Part shown: one piece after another, positions 24,218 to 34,400 of the stretch
Layout: every line of letters begins with the position of its first letter
How positions within the stretch are numbered: the first letter of the stretch is position 1
DNA from: Desmodesmus armatus
Taxonomy: Eukaryota; Chlorophyta; Chlorophyceae; Sphaeropleales; Scenedesmaceae
DNA: 64,000 nucleotides
Direction of reading: 5' to 3'
NCBI GenBank assembly: GCA_007449985.2
Contig: VIIQ02000074.1
Span: 1-64,000, forward strand
Program-made: the position numbers and the translations under genes
The notes under the pieces: generated by a model
The model's input: the letters and a program-made list of their open reading frames with translations, nothing else
Told to the model about the DNA's origin: nothing
Database searches by the model: none

Positions 24218-25162
24218 TCACACTTGGACCGGCCCAGCCACTGGCGGCCACATCTTCTCTTGTGGTAGTGGGGTCCTTCGCAGGAGCCTCCTCTGCAAGC
24301 CATACCACCAGACACAAAGCTGTGCTCCGCTCAGAAGGAATGCCAGCCAAGTAGGGTAGTACTCACATGTCTGCAGACCACTGAACCATGTGTCAACCAG
24401 CTGACTGGCGGCAGGACAACGTGGTGCTGGGCCCAACTCTATGATAGTACGACTTGAACACACAATGCTTTCAACAAGTATGCTAAGGCAGTGCGTTCTG
24501 CGACAGCCCAGGACCTGCAAGTCTACTGAACCATTCAACACTGGCAAACAGCATACTTGTCTGCGCCAGCAACGCGAAAAAGCTACACAAGTCTTGCTGT
24601 GGCTGCTGCTGTAGCTGCTGCATGCTTCTACTGCCATGGCACACCATACACACCATCTCTGTGTGTGACCAGAACCCACACGGCCAGCAAATGCACACAC
24701 TTCTAAAAAGTAACCTGGCAGTTCTTGACACAATTGCATGACAAAATGCAACAAAGTGAGCCCTGCACACAGCACTCCCAAAACTGAGCTGTGCAACAGC
24801 ACTCCCCAACCTGAAGTCAAGCCGAGAAATATCTGCTTGATTAGATGCTGACAAATCAACCAGGCAAAAGCGCATCTCAGGCCAGCATGTGACAGATCTG
24901 TGCAAGCCTGCGCCATATCATCACATATAGCCAAGAGTGCAGCATGTGGCAGTGTATGCGTACCAGCAACAACAGCACATGAAGGGATTGCACAGCAGAA
25001 AAAGCAAGCAATAACAGAAAGAGCCCCCCCATACCACAGGCCAGCCAAAGCCGGTGGCAGTGCAAAAGTGCATAGCAGAAATAGGAAGAACCAACAGACC
25101 GATAGACTCCCGATACCGCAGGCCAGCCAAAGCCGGCGGCAGTGCAAAAGTAGTACTGGCAT
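24218..25162 (-). CDS. Doubtful 314-codon open frame
   Basis: An ATG-initiated minus-strand frame rich in Leu, Cys, Trp and Ala, without recognisable domains. It runs through a tandem repeat at about 25024-25155, which argues against conserved coding. No splice-consistent neighbours were found. It is listed because its length stands out in a gene-poor stretch. Confidence 0.15.
   Translation of the reverse strand: MPVLLLHCRRLWLACGIGSLSVCWFFLFLLCTFALPPALAGLWYGGALSVIACFFCCAIPSCAVVAGTHTLPHAALLAICDDMAQACTDLSHAGLRCAFAWLICQHLIKQIFLGLTSGWGVLLHSSVLGVLCAGLTLLHFVMQLCQELPGYFLEVCAFAGRVGSGHTQRWCVWCAMAVEACSSYSSSHSKTCVAFSRCWRRQVCCLPVLNGSVDLQVLGCRRTHCLSILVESIVCSSRTIIELGPAPRCPAASQLVDTWFSGLQTCEYYPTWLAFLLSGAQLCVWWYGLQRRLLRRTPLPQEKMWPPVAGPVQV
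25024..25155. repeat. 88-bp partial tandem duplication
   Basis: The block CAGGCCAGCCAAAGCCGGTG continuing GCAGTGCAAAAGT occurs twice about 88 bp apart, with an intervening CAGAAATAGGAAG-type spacer. The stretch 25160-25950 shows no gene. Confidence 0.8.
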
Positions 25163-26293
25163 GTCGCCAGCAACAGATCAACCCAGCTACAAGAGTCCAC
25201 TCAGCCGGCCTGCACCCATCCTACACAACCAATACCAGCAAATGACGAACCAAACGGCTGCATAAGTGCAACAGCCAAGCCACTTGATGTGTCCAGCATA
25301 TGCAGTGCTTTACTGCCCCAACTTACAATGCCGACTCCTACTTTTCTTGGTGCAAAATCGTGCGCGCTACACACTTCTACAACACATACCTGGTAAACCC
25401 TGTGGGGATACAACAACAAACCAATGAACACACAAGTGCTACTACAGGATCAGCTCAACTGAGGCATCTGGACCCTTTTGGCAGTGTAGGCAGCCTTCCC
25501 AAATAGCAGGCAAGCAGTGCGTGTAGCAGCCACACATCATCTCACAGCAGAAGGCCTTAGGCCTATTGACACCTCAGACACTAATGATACCTCACTCCAA
25601 GGGGATGGGCCAGCTGCACAGACTGGCCCAATCAAATTGAGCATAGCAGCACCAGTGCCAGGAAGCCAGGGTGCTGACGATAAGGTTGCCAAGTGGCAAC
25701 CAGATGATCAGACCGACACAAGCAAGTGCTGGCTGCAACCTGCAAGAAACTTCAACAAGCACTTGCAAAGCAAGCACAGCACAGAACAGAAGTACACTTT
25801 GTCTTAATCACATCATCCATCAAATCCTTGGCTCAAGCGCCATTCTCTCCTGCTAGTCAGTCTAAAGACTGCTGGCATCAGTAGAGACATACAAAGATAC
25901 TACTGTGTAACCCACGAAACACAAGCTGCTAAAGCAAATGATGACGCAATAGATCACGGGCAAACGCACTGCTGAAAAAACCACTGCTGGCCCCACAATA
26001 CAGTCAGCACACTCTGCATGGCATGGCATACACCTGCACAATCTGGGCGGCGGCAGACCACCGGGCCCTTGCTTACTCGGCTAGCTGATGTTGGGCTGCT
26101 TGACTGAAGTCGAAGTGCAACGCCTTGAGTATGCTTGCCGTGCTTGCAGACCACACAAAAGGTGTGCCAGGCAGACCGGTCACCCAAACCAGCGCAGACA
26201 ACTGTCCGCGCAGCAGCAGGAAAAAAACCACACAGCAGGCATTCTTCCGCCACCACCACAAGCTCCTGCTGCAGGATGTGCAGGGCCAGGACC

Positions 26294-29200
26294 TCACAGC
26301 AACTGTGCCAGCCTCATCAAAACATGTGGTGCCGGGGAGTTGAACCCCCCACCTCCACATCCCTGGATGGCAGCAGCTGCATATGCTTGCAGCAGCTCCC
26401 TGCAACTCACCCCAGCGCCCTGGTGCCCCCCCTTCCAGCCTGACAGCTGGTACTGCACAGCAATGAGCCCCTGCTGCAGCCCCTGTATCACCTCACTGAC
26501 CACCTGGTGCCCCATGGGACCTCTTGCAGCAGCAGCAAAGGAATCCTGCTGGCCATGCAGGCCCAGCTCCTCCATACACACAACCAGCAGCCGGTCCAGC
26601 AGCTGCAGAGCCAGCTTGTTGGGAGAGGCAGAACCGGATGTTGCTGCCTTAGCCCCGGCAATGGCTGCTGCGGCGGCTGCAGGGCGCTCGACCGGCTCGA
26701 TGTTGCCGTCAGCCACCACGTCAACGTACCTGCAGGCAGGAGCAGACAAGTAGAGTCATTATTTCAAAATCCTTCAGTGTGCTACAAGTGGTAAAAGGAC
26801 TCTACTTAGACATGGCGGCGGCACGGCAGCAGCAGCGGCAGCAAAAACAAGCCATGTGCGGCAACGGCAGGTGCAGCGGAACTTTTAGACAGTTGTGTCG
26901 TGTAGGGCAAAGCAGCCCAACCTGCTGCGCTTGGATGCCATCTTGGCAAGCTGAGATACTGAACCAGCCACAGCTGCTACTACTCTTCGTCGAGCAAGAT
27001 GCAGCACATTCAGGCCTAGTCGAAAGCATGGAAAGCAACCATGACACATGTCTACAGAGTGAAACATGTAGCACCAACCAAAATTCAGAAGCAGGCAGGG
27101 GTTTTGATTGTGCTCCAGAACCCCCATGTCGTAAGCCCCGCTCACCAGGCAGCCTGCAGCCAGTCTGACATGGCAGTCAGCACATTGAAGCTCCCAAACC
27201 TCAGCAGCTGCTGCTGCTGTGCTGCCTCAAGGTACCCCTGCAGATCCAGCAGGTGGTGCAACACCCTGTTGGCCACACACAGCACCTGCCGGGGGGACTG
27301 CAGCCCTGAAAACAGACCTCCACCACCCCTAGCTGTGTTGGCACTTGGTCCTGCCCCCACCCAGTCTGCTGTGGCGGCAGCTCCTGCTGCCTGCTGTGCT
27401 TCTGAGGCATTCTGTGCTGCTGTAGGTGGGTGCAGTGGGAGCTGCAGCAATGGGGGAGGCTGCAGGCCAGCAGGAGCCCAATAGGCGGGAGGCTGGGACT
27501 GGCTAGGGCTGCCAGAAGCACCGGCAGCACCAGCAACGGAGTACACGTCGCTACCAAAGCCATCACCAAGTGCTGCTGTGTATGCTGCGCCAGCGCCAGC
27601 GTCAGCGGGGTTACCTACTGCTGCCGCACCCGCCACTGCTGTGTGGTGACTGCTGCTGCTGAGGGGTGAGTAATCGTCCCACCCTGCAGCAGCCTGACTC
27701 ACTGCACCCATGGCTGCTGCTCCATGCCCCATGCTGTGTGCCCCTGATGCTGCTGGTAGCACTGCGGGTGTCGCCTCCTGGCCGCTGCCGCTGTCACTGC
27801 TGCTGGCCTGCCGTTGCATCAGACCGCCCCAGAGTGTCTCAGTGCCTGCAGCGGCAGCAGGGGGATCTGCACAGCCCACACCACCTGGCGCAGACGCACC
27901 ACCACTAGCGCCCTGGAACAGCAGCTGCAGGGGGGCATGACAGTCATCTGGGGTGCTGACTGCTGCTGGTTATTCCCGCTGCTGTAGATGCACCCTGGGT
28001 TGAGGGCTGAGGGGTAAAAGCCTGCGGCTGTGACTGTGGCGCCAGCTATCCCTGTCCCTGTAGCTGTGCTGCTAGGGCGCATTGGCTCTGTCCCGGCAGC
28101 CAGCAGCAGTGACAGGGCTGAGGGGTCATAGCCTGGGGCTGTAGCTGTGGCACCAGCTGTCCCTGTAGCTGTAGAGGTACTGCTGGGGCCCATTGGCTTC
28201 GTCCCTTCCCCCACGGCAGCCAGCAGCAGCTCCCACTCAGGGTCGTCCAACACCTCTACACGTGGGAGCCCAGGCGGGAGGCCAGAGACTGGGGCTAACT
28301 GGGCCGACCCCTGGCGCTGCTCCTGCTGCTGCTGGTGGTGGGGTTGGTTGGGGTCTGGTGCAGCAGTGTGTGCTGGAGCAGCTGCAGGCAGCACACTAGA
28401 CTGCTGAGCCACTAGCAGCTGCGCGATAGCTGCAGTTGGCAGCTCGCAGAAGGGGCTGGTGAGCGCCCTCTGCACAGCTGCTGCTGGTGCGCTGCTACCG
28501 TGTGCGGCGCTCGATCCCCACCCCTGCTCTGCAGCTGCACAAGTGGCAGCATCTGCAACAGCAGCTGTGCCTGCCGCTGCCTGTGCGCATGCGACACCCT
28601 CACCCACGCTAGCCTGCAATCTGCCCCCATCCACATCTTCTGCAACTTCTGTGTCGGTGCTGTCTGCTGCAGCTGCTGTTCCTGTGCCGGCGGCTGCTGC
28701 TGGTGCTGCTGGTGCTGCTGCTGCGGCAGCTGCCCCCCTCCCGCCCAGCACGGCCTGCAGTCTGCGTGCTATACGGGGGTCCTCTCTCTTGTGCTTGTCT
28801 GGGAAGTTGAGGGGCCGGGCGCGCTTGTGCCTCCTTGCGCCTTCTGGCTCTGTAGGGAATGCTGTGGGGCATGGTGCCCCTGCCTTTGCGTTGATGTAAC
28901 GGGCGGCTTGGTCATAGGCAAAGGCCGCTGCCTCACTGCTGTTGTACCTGCAGGATGGTACCGTAGGTACAGACATGGCATTGTGCGGTCAACCTGGCTG
29001 CCAACACAGCCGAGAGGCGAAGGTGAGAAGCAAAGGTAACAGGGACTGACACCTCTCCCTTTGGTTCTCACTCCATGCCGTTTCGTGTCCACGGCATACA
29101 TACATATGCTCTGTCTGCCTTGGAGTGCGTGAGCTGTCGTGGCCAACCACAACAGGTAGTCTCAAACTGTGCCCCTGTACGCTGGGCATCCTTTTTCTTT

Positions 29201-29484
29201 GCAAACTTGTGGGGTCTTGTACTGGCAGTGCTGGTTCAGGCACACAACACCCTCAGTTCGGGGGGTGTTCGCAAGAGGGAGCCCCCCCCCACCCCCAGAA
29301 GGGGGGGGGGGGGGGGCACCAGTCCAACAGCAGCATCTGCACCCACCTGCCGATGTACACCTCGCGCCCTGCATAGTGAATGCGCGCTTTGTAGTTCTTG
29401 CGCTTGGGATCGTATGTCACGCCTTGAAGGGTCCCCATCTCCTGGTTGGGCTGCCATCGCAAACTCTGTCCGCGTTGCCCATCC
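26294..29484 (-). CDS. AP2-domain transcription factor, 5' incomplete
   Basis: Exon 29347-29484 reads MGTLQGVTYDPKRKNYKARI then GREVYIGR. It splices in phase to the exon starting at 28947 (YNSSEAAAFAYDQAARYINA, later LNFPDKHK). Together they form one AP2 DNA-binding domain: the three-strand sheet comes from the first exon and the amphipathic helix plus LNFPD end from the second. A basic KHKREDPRIARR stretch follows, then a long Ala/Gln/Pro-rich activation-type region with a repeated APGYDPSAL/AAGFYPSAL motif. The exon ending at 27146 joins in phase to 26729 (QAAW-YVDVVADGN), and the model ends at 26294. Near 27930 the frame changes at a C6 run; a one-base indel or a short unseen intron is needed. 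An alternative GTGAGT donor at about 26412 leaves the C-terminus open. Upstream exons are not found. Confidence 0.75.
29282..29316. repeat. C-tract/G16 hairpin in an AP2 intron
   Basis: Nine C, an A, five C, then AGAA and sixteen G. The C and G tracts can pair into an almost perfect 15-16-bp stem with a 4-base loop. It lies about 30 nt inside the intron that splits the AP2 domain, near the 5' splice site. Confidence 0.85.
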
Positions 29485-31410
29485 CTGCCAACACAACGCA
29501 GCAGCGCAGGATCAGGAGCAAAACCAAAACTAGTGAGGTATCACAAATGGAGCGCAAGCAGTGAATGCGTGCAAAGTAGATGCAGTGCTGCTGTGGTACC
29601 GGGGGCACTGAGTGCCACCTAAACTGCACGCTTGCCACTCCTTGATGCCAGTCCTTGATGCACATAGTGGTTTTTAGATCAAGCAAAAAGTTACCTGGTG
29701 CGTGCTAGATGCCCGGGGGCTTGCTATTGGCCTCTACCAGCCTCCGGCTGTGCAACGCCGAGGCAGCCTACCAAAGGCTATACATGCAAAGCCGACGACG
29801 CTTTGACTGACGTAAATACGGTTTTGAGCAGCAGAGCGTGCGGAGGGTAACATGGTATTCAACGTTCACTCAGTGTTGTCATTGGTGTGGGAAGTAGTTA
29901 TGCTGGTGGGTCAATTATGACCCCGTTTGGACGCTTTGAATACTCAGGCACCCAGGTGCTTTGAAGCCTGGCTGCCTGCAGATCTGTTGCCTCTGTGTCT
30001 GTCAGCAGCACACACATGCACACCATCGTGCATCCAGGTGTGTCTCGAATGAGGATACATATCATCATGATGTTGAGCCTTGATTGGCAGATAAAAAGGC
30101 TCCCAAGGCTATAGCCGATCTGCTGTTGGTCAAGGGCCCGTGTCAAACAGTCCAATTCCAGTATTTGGAGCAGTCTGACTCCAGCTTGGCAGGTGCTGGG
30201 TGGCTGGACACATCTGCGCACTGAGTTGCTTGGGGGCTGCTTGAGGGCGTAGCCAAATTGCTTCTAACCTTGTGTACATGCTACAACTCGCAACTTCCAA
30301 GGCCTCTGCTGGTGCGAGATTGACCATGGCTGCTGGGGAGGCAGAGAATTAGGCAGAGGCAGCACTCGCGTGCAGTGAAGAAGGGGGGGGGGGGTCGCGC
30401 GCGGCATGTGTCCAGCTGTTTTTGGTCAAACTGTGAAAGGTGGGGCAGCTGTAGCAACTACAGTGTGGAAAGTGGCTACGCCCTGGTGACACCTGAGCCA
30501 TGGAGTCGCCGTATCTGATGCAGTGCCAATTGCACTGAAGACCTCTACGCAGTTGAACAACGACAGTGCCAAGGCAATCGCAGTGGCAGTGTCGTGAAAG
30601 GCAGCACACAGTTGGACAACACCGCCAACGTCAGGCATGGGGGGTCTCATGAAGAAGGGTTTCATGCCATCCACCCATGCCAGCATGGCGGGTAATCATT
30701 CATGGCATGGCCGCTCCTGGCTCCCTTGTTTCACACATCCTGCACTGGTTGCGGATCTACACGCTGGCTGAAGAGCTATCACGCCTGTGCTGCCTTGGGG
30801 GCAAGACCCACCTGCTGCTGCTGGCGAAGGAATTCGCCCTGCTGCAGCCGTGCACTGGCAGTGACCCAGCTGCGTGTGCAGCACTACCAGCACGTTTCTG
30901 GTGCGAGCCCAGGCCAGAGGTGCATCACAGAAGCATTCCCCATTCCCAAGAGCTGTTGTCTGCCTGCATCAAGTCTTACCGCTTGGTAAGACTGTGCCGC
31001 AAAAGCACAGCTGCTGTCGCCTGGTTGACCTGCCCTGTGTGGCAGTACCTACCAGCAATAAGAGGAAAAGTTATCATCCCATTTTGAGCTTGTTCTGATC
31101 CAATCTGATCTTGCTTGAACGACTGCGAGAGCTGGGAGACTGCAAGGTCTTGAGATAACCGCAGGGGTGCCCCATGTACACGTTGGGCTCTGCAATGAAC
31201 AATGCATGTTGATAACAAGCAGGCATTGTCATTGTTGGGGTCCTGGTGAGGTGACGTTTGCCTGCCAGGTTGAGTGTGCGCACACTTTGTCGTGTTCGTG
31301 GCTCGTTTCCTTGAGGTATTGTTCCCATGCGCGGGTAAGCCAACAAGACAGACAGGGGGACAGATCGACACTGGCGCTTTCCAGCCGCTGAGAGCGGAAC
31401 AGACTGCGCC

Positions 31411-34400
31411 ATGAGCTCCTACGGGCAACAGGGGCAGTATCAGTACGGCCAGCAGCCGGCCCAGCAACAGGTGCGTTGAACAAGAGCAGAGCAGATCCAG
31501 GCCACCTCTGTCCACAGGAACACACAACGAGTGACACCTCTTGGCGTTGTTCTGACGTTGTTTGCAGGGCTATGCTGCTGCTGGCACGTACCAGCAGCCT
31601 GCACAGCAGGGCTACCAGCAAACGGTAGGCATGGCGGCAGCAGCACCATAGCACCAGCAGCTTGCGACTGCAGCAGCGCTGTCTAGCATCCACACGACTC
31701 TGGCTGTCTTTTCGTCAGATATGTCTCCATGTCCGTTTGTATAACTTGTTTCAGGCCCTTGCATAAGCATCAGCATGCATGCTTGTCTCAGCAACACTTG
31801 CTGCCTTGCTGTCTGTGTTGTTGTGACTGCCTGTTACCACAGGCCACAGCAGCTGGCGCATATGCTGCAGCACCCCAGCAGCAAGGCTACGCAGCGACAG
31901 GCACAGGGTACACACAGCAGCAGCAAGCCGCATACGGGACCACAGCTCAGCCGCAGCAGGCAGCTGCAGCTACTGGGTACAGCCAACAGGGCACTGGCTA
32001 TGCACAGACCAGCTACCAGCAACCCCAGCAGACGCAGCAGGCCGCATACGGCACCACCAGCACCTACCAGCAGCAGCCAGCGGCCACAAGCTACCAGCAG
32101 CCAGCTGCGGCCACTGCAGGAACCTACGGCACTACAGCTGGAGCTACTGCAGGATACGGCAGCACAGCCACAGCTGCTACAGGTGGCTACGGCTCCGCAG
32201 GATACGGCACCACAGGAACTGCTGCATCCCCTGCAGCTGCTGCCACAGGCTACCAGCAGCAGGCCGCACAGCAGTACGGCTCAGCACAGCAGGGCTATGG
32301 CAGCACCGCAGCTCAGGGGTACGGCACAACAGCACAGGCTCAGCAGGGGTATGGGAGCACCACTGCGCAGCAAGGATATGGGAGCACCACCGCGCAGCAG
32401 GGCTATGGCAGCAGCGCACAGCAGTACGGCACGACAGCCGGGCAGTACGGTTCTGCGGCTGGGCAGTACGGCAGCACAGGGGCCGGCAGTACTGCTGCTG
32501 CTACCCCCGCCGCGGCGCCCTACACCACGCCGTCGTATGCGAACACTGACGCAGGGCAGGCGGCTGGGTATGCCACGCGGCAGCAGCCCCCTCCCCCTGC
32601 AACAGCACAGTACGGCTCAGGATCTTACGGCAGCTACGGGGCTGCTGCAGGGACAGGGGGGTACGGCGCCTCCTATGGGCAGCAGGCAAGCAAATACGGG
32701 CAACAGGCAAGTGCTGCACGAGGTACTGCAGGTGCTGCTGCTGCTGCAGGAACCTACGGAGCTGCTGCCGGGGGGTACGGGGCATCGACGGCTGCTGCCG
32801 GTGCGGCACGGGGCGGGTACGGGCAGTATGGAAGCACGACTACCGGACAATACGGGGCTGGCGCGGCGACCCGTCCCGGGGCGGGGTATGGGTCGGCGGG
32901 TGCGGGGTCCGGGGCTGCGGCTGGGGGGTATGGTCAGTACAGTGGCAGTCAATATGGCAGTAGGGCTGCAGGTGCTGCTGGCGCGGCTGGTGGCTCGCGT
33001 GTGTCTTCTGCCCATCCCTCCAAGGGTCAGTACGGAGCTGTGCCCCCACCGAGTGCTGCTGGTGCTGCTGGGGGGCGGACAGGTGAGAAGGAGGCGATCG
33101 CTGGAAGCCTGGCGCCCAACGTCTTGCTGAGGGGACTGCTGCTGTTGTTGGGATGGATAGTAACACTCATTTTGGCCCCTCTGCTGCTGTTGGAGGTGTC
33201 TTGCAGCCCTGTGACATCATGCTTCCATCTTGACAGCTGACGGACAGAGGCGTGGAGCGCAGCAGCAAGTACCCTCACCCCCCTGTTTTTCTGCATATCA
33301 TCATTTTTGCGCGACACGCATTTACACTCTCTCAATAACTTGTGCACCGCTGTGCTGTGCTGTTGCTGTGCTACTTGCTGTGTCGCCCTACTGCCATACA
33401 CAGCCTACGGGTCAAGTGCAGGAACAGGGGCCTATGCTGCCGGAGGTGCTTCTGCCCCTCGCGGTGCCCCTGGAGGCGGTGGACGCTCCCCAGGTGCTGG
33501 CTATGGCTCTCGTGACAGGAGGGATGGACGGGACTCACGGCCACAAGCAAGGGTGAGCTGCAGGGAATACACACACGGGCACAGCAGCAGGCTGCTTGTG
33601 TCAGTGATGTTGCCAACATGGACGTTATATGTACAGGGGTCAGCTAAAAGCACCCTCTGCGATGTGCTGCTCGTTGTCGTGCATAAGGTGTGCAGCAGCA
33701 GGTCGAATCGTGCTGCATCCTTGCCTGGCAACTGCCTGAGTGTCTGCGGCTGTGCTGTGGTGTTGTCTTGGGTCAATTTGCAGGGTCGCAGCCCGCCTCC
33801 CCGCCGTGGCGTGGGTGAGCGCCAGCGCTCTCGCAGTCCAGTGAGGAGGCCTGAGTATGCAGGTGAGTGCAACAGGAGCATATAAACGTGTGCACTGCAA
33901 TGCTCAAGGATCGATTCATGTAGCCACATGCAGCAATTCCGCTACAGTGAGGGAGGTGCTCTCCTGGCTGGCCTTTTGCTTGTCCGCACATGCCGTACAG
34001 CCAGCCTTTGCATCTCCTAGCATGAAGGTAGTCGAGGTCAATGGGCATTGCTTGTGCTCACAATCCCGCCTCGGTGTGCTCCTGACTGCGCACCGGTCCT
34101 GCCCTTTCCCCTTGCCGTGGTGCTGTCCTGCAGTGCGTGTGCCGCTGTACCCCTTTGCTGCCCCTGTGCGCGACTACAGTGAGATGGCACGGCGCTACAC
34201 ACACATGTTTGTCAACCCTGACGTGGTGCGCGTGGTGTTCGCTTGGGCACAGGTGAGAGGGCGCGAAGGCAGCGCTTGAGGCAGGGCGGGGGTGGGTGCG
34301 CGTGGTTTGCCCAATGCTTTTGAGCTGCGTGCTATAAGGGCTCATGGAATGAGGTCGTGGTGAGGGGCCCTGGGTGTCATGGTGGCGTAGGTGTCTTCCG

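Noticed and set aside
26318..26345. tRNA-like 3' half on the minus strand (GGGGTTCAACTCCCC and GGCACCA)
   Set aside because: No matching 5' acceptor arm or anticodon arm lies at the right distance, and it falls inside the AP2 gene's last exon.
30677..31087. 136-codon plus-strand frame upstream of CCAR1
   Set aside because: No ATG-initiated coherent product, no domain, and it lies in the presumed promoter region between divergent genes.
33083..33240. Read-through of CCAR1 exon 3 to a stop at 33240
   Set aside because: The GTGAGA donor at 33083 joins in phase to 33404 and restores the Tyr/Gly-rich reading; the read-through tail is hydrophobic and unlike it.
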